Source of the DNA: DAHUXD01 sp963805495
Lineage (GTDB): Bacteria > Acidobacteriota > Thermoanaerobaculia > UBA5066 > Gp7-AA6
NCBI GenBank assembly: GCA_963805495.1
Contig: CAWDUQ010000004.1
Location: 682,001-746,000, forward strand
Reading direction: 5' to 3'
DNA length: 64,000 nucleotides
Part shown: piece by piece, positions 17,846 to 25,448 of the stretch
How the letters are laid out: every line of letters starts with the position of its first letter
Numbering within the stretch: the stretch's first letter is position 1
The notes under the pieces: generated by a model
The model's database searches: none
Told to the model about the DNA's origin: nothing
Seen by the model: only the letters and a program-made list of their open reading frames with translations
Program-made: the position numbers and the translations under genes

Positions 17846-18325
17846 ATGAGCGCCGCCGTCGTCCGCTCGATCGCCGTCCACGCCTCCGCGACCGACGTCT
17901 TCGACGCCTTCACGCGCGTCTCCGACCTGCTGTCGTGGCTCTGCGAGGGCGCGCTGGTGGGCCTGCGGCCCGGAGGAAACTGGGCGGTCGGATTCACGAA
18001 CGCCCGCGGCATGACCGAGGCCACCGTCCTCGGCAAGATCGCCGAGTTCGAGCGCGGCAAGCGGCTCGTCGTCGAGGAGATCTCGTACGAGCCGGCCCTC
18101 GGCGAGGCGCTCGCCGGGATCCGGCTCGAGCTCACGATCGCGGAGCAGGACGAGGAGTGTCTCGTGACGGTCGCGCAGGACGTGCCCGACGCGGGCCCCG
18201 CCTACGCGGCCTATCGCGGCGAGGCGGCAACCGGGTGGGAATCGAGCCTCGCGGACCTGAAGACGTACCTCGAAGGCCCCCGGCGCCGGCGGATCACGAT
18301 CGAAGCCGGCCTGATGACGAATTGA
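17846..18325 (+). CDS. SRPBCC (START-like) domain protein
   Basis: This 159-residue protein has the AHSA1/polyketide-cyclase-like pattern. The N-terminal strand is VVRSIAVHASATDVFDAFTR, a central basket follows (LRPGGNWAVGFTNARG), and the C-terminal helix reads YRGEAATGWESSLADLKTYL, closing the hydrophobic cavity. Such proteins bind small lipophilic ligands or act as Hsp90 co-chaperone-like factors; nothing here fixes the ligand. It heads a three-gene operon. Its stop overlaps the TTG of the DnaC-like gene (TTGA). It appears to be translated from a leaderless message. Confidence 0.8.
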   Translation: MSAAVVRSIAVHASATDVFDAFTRVSDLLSWLCEGALVGLRPGGNWAVGFTNARGMTEATVLGKIAEFERGKRLVVEEISYEPALGEALAGIRLELTIAEQDEECLVTVAQDVPDAGPAYAAYRGEAATGWESSLADLKTYLEGPRRRRITIEAGLMTN

Positions 18326-19065
18326 GCCCGGAGACGGTGGATACGGAAACCTGCAAGATCTGCGGAGGGGGGGGCTGGGTGCTCGACTCGGCCGGCGGGC
18401 GCAAGCTCGCCCACCCGTGCGCCTGCCGCGGAGCCTCGATCGCGCGCGCCCGCCTCGAGTCGGCGGGGATCCCGCAGCGCTATCGCGACTGCACGCTGGA
18501 CAATTTTTCCGACAACACGGTCAGCCTGACGAGCGCGCGCACCCGCGCCCGGGAGTTCGTCGACGCCTACCCGGCGGTCGAGGCCGGACTGCTGCTCGTC
18601 GGGCCTTCCGGCCGCGGCAAGACCCACCTCGCCTGCGCCATCCTTTCGGAGCTCGTCACGACCAAGGGTGTGACGGGCCTCTACGTCGACTTCTCCGACC
18701 TCCTGATGAAGATCCAGACGTCATTCCGGCCCGACGCCGATTTCTCGAAGGAGTCCGTCCTGACGCCGTACGCCGAGGCCGAAGTGCTCGTCCTCGACGA
18801 GCTCGGCGCTTCGAAGCCCCACCCGTGGGTCCTCGACGTCCTCTACAGCCTGCTCAACTCGCGGTATAACCGCAAGAAGGTGACGGTCGCGACGTCGAAC
18901 TTCGAGGACGAGATCGACGCGTCCTCGGGCGAGCGCGAGAAGCTCGAGGACCGCATCGGCTACCGGCTCCGCAGCCGCCTTTACGAGATGTGCCTCATGG
19001 TGCCCCTCCGGGGAGGCGACTTCCGGAAGGACGTCCTGGGAACGCGGATCCGGTCCAGGTTTTGA
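18322..19065 (+). CDS. DnaC/DnaI-like AAA+ ATPase
   Basis: This 247-residue protein has an N-terminal zinc-binding region (CKICGGGGW and HPCACRG, residues about 9-40) followed by an AAA+ core. The Walker A is VGPSGRGKTHLA, the Walker B is VLVLDELGA, sensor 1 is TVATSNFE, and the C-terminal arginine region is RIGYRLRSRLYEMC. This layout is that of DnaI/DnaC helicase loaders and the related IstB. No transposase is adjacent, so a helicase-loader or primosome role is more likely than a transposon helper. TTG 18322 overlaps the preceding stop; GTG 18337 is an alternative. The stop overlaps the next TTG. Confidence 0.85.
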   Translation: MSPETVDTETCKICGGGGWVLDSAGGRKLAHPCACRGASIARARLESAGIPQRYRDCTLDNFSDNTVSLTSARTRAREFVDAYPAVEAGLLLVGPSGRGKTHLACAILSELVTTKGVTGLYVDFSDLLMKIQTSFRPDADFSKESVLTPYAEAEVLVLDELGASKPHPWVLDVLYSLLNSRYNRKKVTVATSNFEDEIDASSGEREKLEDRIGYRLRSRLYEMCLMVPLRGGDFRKDVLGTRIRSRF

Positions 19066-21302
19066 GCCACCGGTCCTGCCGGCGCGGCGCGCGCCTCGTT
19101 GGACTCGCTCCGACGCTGCTCGTCGCGGCCGCCGCCTGCACGACCCGGCCGCCTGCGCCGGCGCCGCTGCCGTCGCCGGTGGAAGCCCCGGTTCCCGTTC
19201 CGGCACTTCCGGTCGCGGTGCCGACGGTCGCGGCGCCATCCGGCGTCGTCTACCGGCTGGGACTCAAGAGCGACCTGACCGAGTTCTCGACGGGCACGGC
19301 GGGAACGCTGTGGGTCGTGGCGTCGGGAGAGCGCGCCGAGCTCCTGCAGGGGCCGATCGTGCTTCGGTCCGGCGAACCCGCCGGGGCGCCGGCGTCTTTC
19401 CAGGTGCAGGCCGGCGCGTTCTCGCAGGAGGACCCGGCGCGCCGTCTCGCCGAGCGTCTCTCGACCGCGCTCGCAACGTCGGGTGAGGTCGCCTTCTCGG
19501 CCGACAGGGGCCTCTACCGTGTGCTCCTCGGCGGGTATGCCGCGCGCTCCGACGCCGAGGCGCTGGTCGAACGGCTCAAGGCCCAGGGCCAGGACGGATT
19601 CGTGGTGCCGGGCGCCCCGCGACCCGTAGGGGCGGCGCCGGCCTCGATCGCCGTTTCCGGCGCGACCGGCGCGCCGCTCGAGCTGCCCTCGCCGGTCGAC
19701 GTCTACGGGCCTGCTCCCGATGTCCGGGTGATGGTCGACGGCGTAGCGTACCGGGGGAGTCTTCGGGTGCTGGTGAACCCTCGGGGAACGCTCAACGTCG
19801 TGAACCGCGTCGACCTCGAGGAATACCTCCGGGGCGTCGTGCCCGCCGAGATGGGGCCCAGGCGTTTCGACGCGATCGAGGCGCTCAAGGCCCAGGCGGT
19901 CGCCGCGCGGACCTACGCGCTCGCGCATCGCGGTCAGTTCGAGGCCGAGGGCTACGACATCTGCCCCGGGCCCAAGTGCCAGGCCTACGGCGGCGCGTCA
20001 CTCGAGGATCCGCTCTCGACCGCGGCCGTCGACGGCACGCGCGGACTCGTCCTGGCCTACCAGGGGCAGTTCGCCGACGCGCTCTACGTCTCGACCTGCG
20101 GTGGTGTCACCGAGAACGTCGAGAACGTGTTTTCGGGAGGTCCCGTGCCCTACCTCGTCTCCGTCGAGTGCGGGGAGCTCGCGAGCGAGGAGATTGCGGG
20201 CGCGGCCGTCGGCCGGGACGGCGGGGCCGCGCGCACCAGTCTCGAGTGGCGGGGCTACGTGCTCAGGCGCCTCGCCCCGCGAAAGGCGGCGACGCGGGCG
20301 GCGAGCCTCGAGACGGCGCAGAAGCTCGCCGGCGTTGCGCGGACGGGCACTCCGCCCGCGAAGCTCACGCCCGCGGCGGTGTATCCGTCGCTCGTCGCGG
20401 CCTTCGACCTGACCGAGGCCCGCGCCCTGCAGCTGACGCGGCGGGACGAGGCCTACTTCAACGAGTCCCCGGGCGCGGCCCGCGGCCTTTCGGGGCCGGC
20501 GAGAAGCGCGTACGAGTTCCTGCTGCGGTTCCGGTTCGCGAACGACGCGCTTCCTCCTGCCGACCGCGAGCTGAAGGAGGAGGAGTACGGCGGGCTCGCC
20601 TTCTCGATCGCCCTGCGCACACTCGGCGTCACCGAAGGAAGCGGGCGGTTCCTTTCGAGGGAAGGCTCCAACCTCTGGGTCAAGGCGCCGGAAGGCCGGG
20701 TCGGCCTGCCCGTCGACCCCGACGTGCCTTTCGCGCGCCGGATCGGCGACGCCTTCTATCCGGCCAACGTCCTGCGCCTGCGGCCGGGGGACCGGGTGCG
20801 CTGGTTCAAGGACAATGGGCGCCTCCTCGCGTTCTGGGTGGAGCTCGATCCCGACGGCCCGACGTACGAGCGCGAATCGGCCTGGACGGAATGGGTGCGG
20901 CGCGTGCCGGCCCGCGAGCTCGCGCGGCGCATGGCCGGCCGGATCGCCGGCAACGAGGTGCGCGAGATCACGATCACCAGGCGCAGCCCGACCGGGCGCG
21001 CGATCGAGATGCGCGTCCGGACGGATCTCGCCGAGGCAACGTTTCGGAAGTTCGAGCTGCGGCAGGCCGTGGAGATGCCGGAGATGCTCTTCTCGGTCAC
21101 GAAGGTCGACGGCCCCGGGAAGGAGAAGGCGTTCGTGTTTCTCGGGCGCGGCTGGGGGCACGGCGTGGGGTTGTGTCAGAACGGCTCGTACGGGATGGCC
21201 CTGGCCGGCCGGACGTACGATCAGATCCTGCGTCACTACTACACCGGGATCGACATCGTGCCCGCGGGAGCGGTGTCCGCGGCTGCCCCCTCGACGCGGT
21301 AG
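19062..21302 (+). CDS. SPOR-SpoIID fusion lipoprotein, predicted peptidoglycan transglycosylase
   Basis: This 746-residue exported protein has a signal segment ending LLVAAAAC, a weak lipobox, then a Pro/Ala/Val-rich linker. A SPOR domain at about residues 105-185 (FQVQAGAFSQEDPARRLAER) binds denuded glycan. A SpoIID/LytB domain starts near 245 (DLEEYLRGVVPAEMGPRRFD, with the PAEM glutamate, then LKAQAVAARTYALAHRG, KCQAYGG and YVSTCGG). The terminal GRGWGHGVGLCQNGSYGMAL motif closes the domain. Roughly 280 residues of poorly conserved sequence separate the CGG core from that motif. No sporulation genes are present, so a role in septal or envelope peptidoglycan is inferred. TTG start overlaps the upstream stop. 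Confidence 0.88.
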   Translation: MSHRSCRRGARLVGLAPTLLVAAAACTTRPPAPAPLPSPVEAPVPVPALPVAVPTVAAPSGVVYRLGLKSDLTEFSTGTAGTLWVVASGERAELLQGPIVLRSGEPAGAPASFQVQAGAFSQEDPARRLAERLSTALATSGEVAFSADRGLYRVLLGGYAARSDAEALVERLKAQGQDGFVVPGAPRPVGAAPASIAVSGATGAPLELPSPVDVYGPAPDVRVMVDGVAYRGSLRVLVNPRGTLNVVNRVDLEEYLRGVVPAEMGPRRFDAIEALKAQAVAARTYALAHRGQFEAEGYDICPGPKCQAYGGASLEDPLSTAAVDGTRGLVLAYQGQFADALYVSTCGGVTENVENVFSGGPVPYLVSVECGELASEEIAGAAVGRDGGAARTSLEWRGYVLRRLAPRKAATRAASLETAQKLAGVARTGTPPAKLTPAAVYPSLVAAFDLTEARALQLTRRDEAYFNESPGAARGLSGPARSAYEFLLRFRFANDALPPADRELKEEEYGGLAFSIALRTLGVTEGSGRFLSREGSNLWVKAPEGRVGLPVDPDVPFARRIGDAFYPANVLRLRPGDRVRWFKDNGRLLAFWVELDPDGPTYERESAWTEWVRRVPARELARRMAGRIAGNEVREITITRRSPTGRAIEMRVRTDLAEATFRKFELRQAVEMPEMLFSVTKVDGPGKEKAFVFLGRGWGHGVGLCQNGSYGMALAGRTYDQILRHYYTGIDIVPAGAVSAAAPSTR

Positions 21303-21312
21303 CCGGGGGCGG

Positions 21313-21318
21313 TAGAAT
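21313..21318 (+). promoter_or_regulatory. -10 hexamer TAGAAT for the acyl-CoA dehydrogenase operon
   Basis: TAGAAT ends 6 nt before GTG 21325, predicting a leaderless message. TCGACG at 21291-21296, with a 16-nt spacer, is a fair -35 match. Confidence 0.55.
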
Positions 21319-21324
21319 CCCCCC

Positions 21325-22473
21325 GTGAGCACCGCCGCCCCGGCCGAGCGCGCCGCCATCCTCCAGACGCTTTCCGATTTCTGCGAGGCGGAAATCCGGC
21401 CCAACGTGATGCGCTGGGACGAGGCGCAGGAGTTCCCGCGCGAGGTTTTCCGCAAACTCGGCGCGCTCGGGTTCCTCGGGGTCCTCTTCCCCGAGGAGTA
21501 CGGCGGCGCCGGCCTTTCCTACGCGGACTATGCGGCGATCGTCGAGGAGATCTCGAGCGTCGATCCGTCGGTCGCGTTGTCCCTGGCGGCGCACAACAGC
21601 CTCGGGTCCAATCACCTCTTCCAGTTCGGCTCGGAGTCGCAGCGCCGGCGGTACATGCCGAAGCTGACCTCGGGCGAGTGGCTCGCGGCCTGGGGCCTGA
21701 CCGAGGCGGAGGCCGGGTCCGACTCGAGCGGAACGAAGACGACGGCGGTCCGGGACGGCGATTCCTGGGTCCTGAACGGCGCGAAGAACTTCATCACGAA
21801 CGCCTCGGTCGGTTCGCTGGCCATCCTGATGGCCGTGACCGATCGCGCCCGGGGCAACCGCGGCATTTCGGCCTTCGTCGTCGAACTCGATAATCCCGGG
21901 ATTCGGGTGGGGAAGAAGGAAAACAAGCTCGGCATGCGGGCCTCCGACACCTGCACGCTCGTCATGGAGGACTGCCGGGTGCCGTTGGACGCTCTGCTCG
22001 GCACCGAGGGCGCCGGCTGGGTCGACTCGATGAAGATCCTGGACGGCGGCCGGATCTCGATCGCGGCACTGTCGGTGGGTCTCGCCCGCGGGGCTTACGA
22101 GGCGGCCCTGCAATACTCCAAGCAACGGCGCCAGTTCGGCAAGGCGATCAGCGAGTTCGAGGCCATCCAGTTCTATCTGGCCGACATGGCCACGGAGATC
22201 GACGCGGCCCGCCTCCTGACCGATCGGGCCGCCCAGGCGAAGGACGCGGGCGAGCCGGTCACGCGCTTTTCGGCGCAGGCCAAGCTCTACGCCTCCGAGA
22301 TCGCAGTGCGCGCCACCGACCGGGCGATCCAGATCCACGGCGGTTACGGGTTCACGAAGGACTTCCCCGTCGAGAAGTTCTACCGCGACGTCAAGCTCTG
22401 CACGATCGGCGAAGGCACGAGCGAGATCCAGAAGCTCGTCATCGCCAAGCAGCTCCTCGCGGACGGCGCATGA
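21325..22473 (+). CDS. Acyl-CoA dehydrogenase
   Basis: This 382-residue FAD enzyme oxidises acyl-CoA to 2-enoyl-CoA and feeds the electron-transferring flavoprotein. Hallmarks are EEYGGAGLSYADYAAIVEEI, WGLTEAEAGSDSSGTKTTAV (FAD/substrate loop), QRRQFGKAISEFEAIQF and IQIHGGYGFTKDFPVEKFYR. The catalytic-base glutamate is in the late position (IGEGTSEIQ), as in short- and branched-chain enzymes. Its place next to meaB and the epimerase suggests branched-chain amino acid or propionyl-CoA related catabolism. The message appears leaderless. The stop overlaps the meaB ATG. Confidence 0.92.
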   Translation: MSTAAPAERAAILQTLSDFCEAEIRPNVMRWDEAQEFPREVFRKLGALGFLGVLFPEEYGGAGLSYADYAAIVEEISSVDPSVALSLAAHNSLGSNHLFQFGSESQRRRYMPKLTSGEWLAAWGLTEAEAGSDSSGTKTTAVRDGDSWVLNGAKNFITNASVGSLAILMAVTDRARGNRGISAFVVELDNPGIRVGKKENKLGMRASDTCTLVMEDCRVPLDALLGTEGAGWVDSMKILDGGRISIAALSVGLARGAYEAALQYSKQRRQFGKAISEFEAIQFYLADMATEIDAARLLTDRAAQAKDAGEPVTRFSAQAKLYASEIAVRATDRAIQIHGGYGFTKDFPVEKFYRDVKLCTIGEGTSEIQKLVIAKQLLADGA

Positions 22474-23465
22474 CCGCCGGTCCGGGCGCCGGGCCCGACG
22501 AACTCGCCCACGGGGTCCTCGCGGGACGGGCGCGCTCGATCGGCCGGGCGATCTCCGAGGTCGAGCGGGATTCGGGGGTGGTGCCCGACATCCTCCGCCG
22601 CCTCTTCCCGAAGACCGGCCGCGCGCGGATCATCGGCATCACGGGCCCTCCGGGTGCCGGAAAGTCGACTCTCGTCCAGCGCCTGGCGCAGGCCTTCCGG
22701 CGCGAGGGCCGCACGGTCGGCATCGTCGCCGTCGATCCGTCCTCGCCTTTCACGGGCGGTGCGATCCTGGGCGACCGGATCCGCATGGCCGAGATTTACA
22801 CCGACCCGGGGGTCTTCATCCGGTCGATGGCGACGCGCGGGTCGATGGGCGGTCTCGCCCGGGCCACGAGCGACGCCGTCGACGTGCTCGACGCCGCGGG
22901 CTTCGAAGTGATCCTGATCGAAACGGTCGGCGTCGGCCAGGACGAGGTCGACGTCGTGCGAGCCGCAGACACGATCGCCGTGGTGCTCGTTCCGGGGCTC
23001 GGCGACGACATCCAGGCGATCAAGGCGGGGATCCTGGAGATCGCCGACGTCTTCATCGTCAACAAGGCCGAGCGCGAAGGAGCGGACCGGGCGGTGGCGG
23101 AGCTCGCGATGATGCTCGACCTCTCCCCGGCCGCGGGCTGGCGCCCGCCGATCGTGAAGACCTCGGCGCCCTCGGCCGCCGGGGTGCCCGAGGCCATGAA
23201 GGCGCTCGAAGCGCACGGTCGGCATCTCGCGGAGTCCCCGGAGGGGGCGCGGCGCCGCGCGGTCCGAGCGCGCTCGCGGCTGCTGGCGCTTCTCGAGGGG
23301 CGGTTCCGCCGGACCGTCGAAGAGCGCGCGCCCGAACCGGACGGCCTCGAGCAGGCCGTGGCCGCCGTGACGGCGAGGCGCGAGGACCCCTATTCGGCGG
23401 CCGGGCGCCTCTTCGAGCGGTTCGTCCGCGCGGAAGACGAGGCGCCCGCGGGGAAGGGCGCGTGA
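22470..23465 (+). CDS. meaB: MeaB/ArgK-type GTPase, methylmalonyl-CoA mutase chaperone
   Basis: This 331-residue G3E GTPase protects and reloads B12-dependent methylmalonyl-CoA mutase. The P-loop is GPPGAGKSTLVQRLA. The family-specific VDPSSPFTGGAILGDRIRM and FIRSMATRGSMGGLARAT follow. ETVGVGQDEVDVV is the switch region and NKAERE the base-specificity motif. The C-terminal dimerisation arm (residues about 260-331) is Arg/Glu-rich. ATG 22470 overlaps the dehydrogenase stop and its own stop overlaps the epimerase GTG. The mutase itself is not in the window. Confidence 0.94.
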   Translation: MTAGPGAGPDELAHGVLAGRARSIGRAISEVERDSGVVPDILRRLFPKTGRARIIGITGPPGAGKSTLVQRLAQAFRREGRTVGIVAVDPSSPFTGGAILGDRIRMAEIYTDPGVFIRSMATRGSMGGLARATSDAVDVLDAAGFEVILIETVGVGQDEVDVVRAADTIAVVLVPGLGDDIQAIKAGILEIADVFIVNKAEREGADRAVAELAMMLDLSPAAGWRPPIVKTSAPSAAGVPEAMKALEAHGRHLAESPEGARRRAVRARSRLLALLEGRFRRTVEERAPEPDGLEQAVAAVTARREDPYSAAGRLFERFVRAEDEAPAGKGA

Positions 23466-23878
23466 CGGCGTACAAGATCGACCACCTCGGCGTCGCCGTC
23501 GCGTCGATCGACGACGCGCTGTCCGTCTACCGGGCGCTCGGGCTCGTCGAGGTCAAGCGTGAAGAGGTGCCGACGCAGAAGGTCACGGCGGCCTTTCTTC
23601 CGGTGGGGGAGAGCCGCATCGAGCTCCTCGAGCCGACCTCGGGAGACTCGCCCGTGGCGAAGTTTCTCGAAAAACGCGGCGAGGGCATCCACCACGTCTG
23701 CTTCGCCGTCGAGGACATCGAAGCGGCGCTCACGGACCTGGCGGCGAAGGGCTTTCGGCTGATTCATTCCGCGCCGGTCGAGGGCGCCGACGGCAAGCGC
23801 GTCGCCTTCCTCCACCCGCAGGCCGGGCACGGCGTGCTGATCGAGCTGGCCGAGAGCGGCGGGAAGGCCGGCCCGTGA
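23462..23878 (+). CDS. mce: Methylmalonyl-CoA epimerase
   Basis: This 138-residue protein of the vicinal-oxygen-chelate fold interconverts (S)- and (R)-methylmalonyl-CoA. The metal ligands are visible: His in KIDHLGVAVASIDDAL, Gln in EEVPTQKVTAAFL, His in GEGIHHVCFAVEDIEAAL and Glu in GVLIELAE. The two beta-alpha-beta-beta-beta modules are intact, and the length equals the family norm. It is translationally coupled to meaB (GTGA) and to a small unknown gene downstream (GTGA). With meaB it marks a propionyl-CoA to succinyl-CoA route. Confidence 0.95.
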   Translation: MTAYKIDHLGVAVASIDDALSVYRALGLVEVKREEVPTQKVTAAFLPVGESRIELLEPTSGDSPVAKFLEKRGEGIHHVCFAVEDIEAALTDLAAKGFRLIHSAPVEGADGKRVAFLHPQAGHGVLIELAESGGKAGP

Positions 23879-24195
23879 AAGTCGGCGAGTACGTCCTCCT
23901 CCATCTCGTGAACCCGCGCGAGAAGTTCTGGGGCCTCTTGCGCGACCGCGACGGGTCGGGACTGACCGTGCGGGGCCTCTCGCTCGAGGGCTTCGAGGGC
24001 TGGCTCCACGAGATCGCGCGGCGCGAGACCGTCACGGTCCTGCCGGCGACCGTTTTCTTTCCGCTCCACCGCGTCGAGCGGGTGTTTCTGGACGAGACCG
24101 CCGGCGACTTCGTCTCCTTCGCCGACCGGTTCCGCCGAACGGTCGGGGAGGACGCCCGCTACTACCTGACGCCGATGCCGGACGAGAGCCTGTAG
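23875..24195 (+). CDS. Small uncharacterised protein in the methylmalonyl-CoA operon
   Basis: This 106-residue soluble protein is not assigned to a family. It is rich in beta-forming residues: VGEYVLLHLVNPREKFWGLL, LTVRGLSLEGFEGWLHEIAR and VLPATVFFPLHRVERVFLDE. The pattern of short strands with a GLLRDRDGSGLTVRG turn resembles a small beta-barrel (SH3/Sm-like) scaffold, but this is only an impression. There is no signal peptide or membrane span. GTG 23875 overlaps the epimerase stop, so it is co-translated with mce and may serve the same pathway. It ends 19 nt before a convergent gene, with GACGG/CCGTC pairing across the gap. Confidence 0.7.
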   Translation: MKVGEYVLLHLVNPREKFWGLLRDRDGSGLTVRGLSLEGFEGWLHEIARRETVTVLPATVFFPLHRVERVFLDETAGDFVSFADRFRRTVGEDARYYLTPMPDESL

Positions 24196-24214
24196 ACGGT
24201 GGGGCGCCGCGCCG

Positions 24215-24655
24215 TCAGGCGCGGAGGTGGTCGGGTTGCCAGTCGCGGACCTTCTTCTTGATCGCCGAGCGGTCGCGCAGTCCGCTTTCGAGGACCTCGC
24301 GGACGAGCCCGGGAAGCTCCCCGTCCGAGGCGAAGCGCAGCGCGACGAGCTGGCCGGTCGAGAGCTCCGGGACGCGGGGTCGGAGGTCGGCCGGGAGGAC
24401 CTTTTCGAGGCGCAGCCGCATCTCGAGGCGGATGACCCGGTCCTGGACCCTGAGCGCGAAGACGCGCAGGTACCAGGCGAGCCCCAGAAGCGCGAGCGCC
24501 ATCGCCACGCCCCAGGCCGAGGCGAAGGAGAACGCCCGGAGGGCCTGCCAGAGCGACCAGATGAGGTTGACCGCCAGGATGGGGAAAACGACGAAGTGGT
24601 AGAGCGGGACCCACCGCACATGGTTGGCGTGCGTCTGCGGCTCGGCGCCGCTCAC
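24215..24655 (-). CDS. DUF6526-like two-helix membrane protein
   Basis: This 146-residue protein starts HANHVRWVPLYHFVVFPILA and has two membrane helices (about residues 15-35 and 45-65). A cytoplasmic part follows, with RVQDRVIRLEMRLRLEKVLP, LSTGQLVALRFASDGELPGL and the C-terminal KKKVRDWQPDHLRA. These blocks match my memory of the DUF6526 family, which has no known function. GTG at 24655 overlaps the stop of the upstream secreted-protein gene (GTGA on the minus strand), so the two are coupled. Confidence 0.75.
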   Translation of the reverse strand: MSGAEPQTHANHVRWVPLYHFVVFPILAVNLIWSLWQALRAFSFASAWGVAMALALLGLAWYLRVFALRVQDRVIRLEMRLRLEKVLPADLRPRVPELSTGQLVALRFASDGELPGLVREVLESGLRDRSAIKKKVRDWQPDHLRA

Positions 24656-25374
24656 AGAATGACGTTCTTGACGAAGAAGTCGGCCGCCGTGATCTGGCCG
24701 TTCACGAGAAGCCGCGCCTGCTCGGGGGACATGTCGAGCGTGCCGGCCGGCTCGCCCGACGAGGTCGTGAGCACGACGCGGATCGTGATCGAGACGCCGC
24801 GGCTCGCGGGGTCGGAAAGCGCGCGCGCCGTGGCGTTGATGGCGTTGAAGACGTTTTGTTCGGTATTCGTCGTGATGAGGACGCCGGTCTTCCCGCGGAA
24901 GTTCGTCAACTTGTACTGCGAGATTCCCGCCCCGTCGAAGACCTTGACGAACGCCGTCTGCAGGGCCGGGTCGACCGTGCCGAACGAGGGGCCGGACCCG
25001 TCCGCGGACGGCTTCTGCGCGCCCGTCGCGGGAAGCTCCATGCGCGGCTTGTTGTGGCGGATGTAGTCCTGGATGCGCGCCGGCTGCGGCGCGTCGGGGA
25101 CGGGCGTGGGCTTCTGGCTGTCGGGCGTGTCGATCGCGATGACGTTGCCGAAGTTCTCCTTGTTGTACTTTTCGGAGCCTTCGACGTCGATTTCGTCGAA
25201 CTTGATCGCGGTCACGGTGCCGTTCTCGAGCGTGATGATCGCCCGGTCGCCCTTCACCGAGTACTTGGTCCGCGCGAAGATGAGGGAACCGTCCTTGAGC
25301 TTGATGACGTAGGCGAACGCCGGCGCCGAAAGCGCCAGGAGCGCCACGAGCGCGATGAACAGGCCTTTTCTCAC
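24652..25374 (-). CDS. Secreted protein of unknown function
   Basis: This 240-residue protein has a clear Sec signal peptide (RKGLFIALVALLALSAPAFA). Just after it comes YVIKLKDGSLIFARTKYSVK and ITLENGTVTAIKFDEIDVEG, a beta-hairpin pattern common in acidobacterial-type exported proteins that begin with an LKDGS strand. The middle is Pro/Gln/Lys-rich and disordered (SQKPTPVPDAPQPARIQDYI). The C-terminal half (FRGKTGVLITTNTEQNVFNA to the end) looks folded. No enzyme motif is seen. The GTG start has GGAGGAGG upstream, the strongest Shine-Dalgarno in this area. It is divergent from aroF. Confidence 0.75.
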   Translation of the reverse strand: MRKGLFIALVALLALSAPAFAYVIKLKDGSLIFARTKYSVKGDRAIITLENGTVTAIKFDEIDVEGSEKYNKENFGNVIAIDTPDSQKPTPVPDAPQPARIQDYIRHNKPRMELPATGAQKPSADGSGPSFGTVDPALQTAFVKVFDGAGISQYKLTNFRGKTGVLITTNTEQNVFNAINATARALSDPASRGVSITIRVVLTTSSGEPAGTLDMSPEQARLLVNGQITAADFFVKNVIL

Positions 25375-25410
25375 GATGGCGGGCCTCCTCCGGCGCCCGG
25401 GGGCCCCGGT

Positions 25411-25439
25411 TTGACACGATCTGCCGTGCCTCAGATGAT
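25411..25439 (+). promoter_or_regulatory. Sigma-70 promoter for aroF-carA
   Basis: TTGACA (25411-25416) is a consensus -35 and GATGAT (25434-25439) lies at a 17-nt spacing. The -10 ends 9 nt before ATG 25449, so the leader would be very short or absent. Confidence 0.7.
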
Positions 25440-25448
25440 AGCACCCCC

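Noticed and set aside
18322..19065. DnaC-like ATPase as IstB of an IS21-type element
   Set aside because: There is no istA, no terminal repeats and no target duplication. The gene is translationally coupled on both sides to unrelated chromosomal genes.
19627..19636. GTAGGGGCGG inside the SPOR-SpoIID gene as a fourth copy of repeat family 1
   Set aside because: Only the 10-bp end matches, with no inverted partner and no conserved hairpins. It sits in a low-complexity Ala/Pro/Gly linker, so chance is likely, although VGAAPA resembles the repeat peptide.
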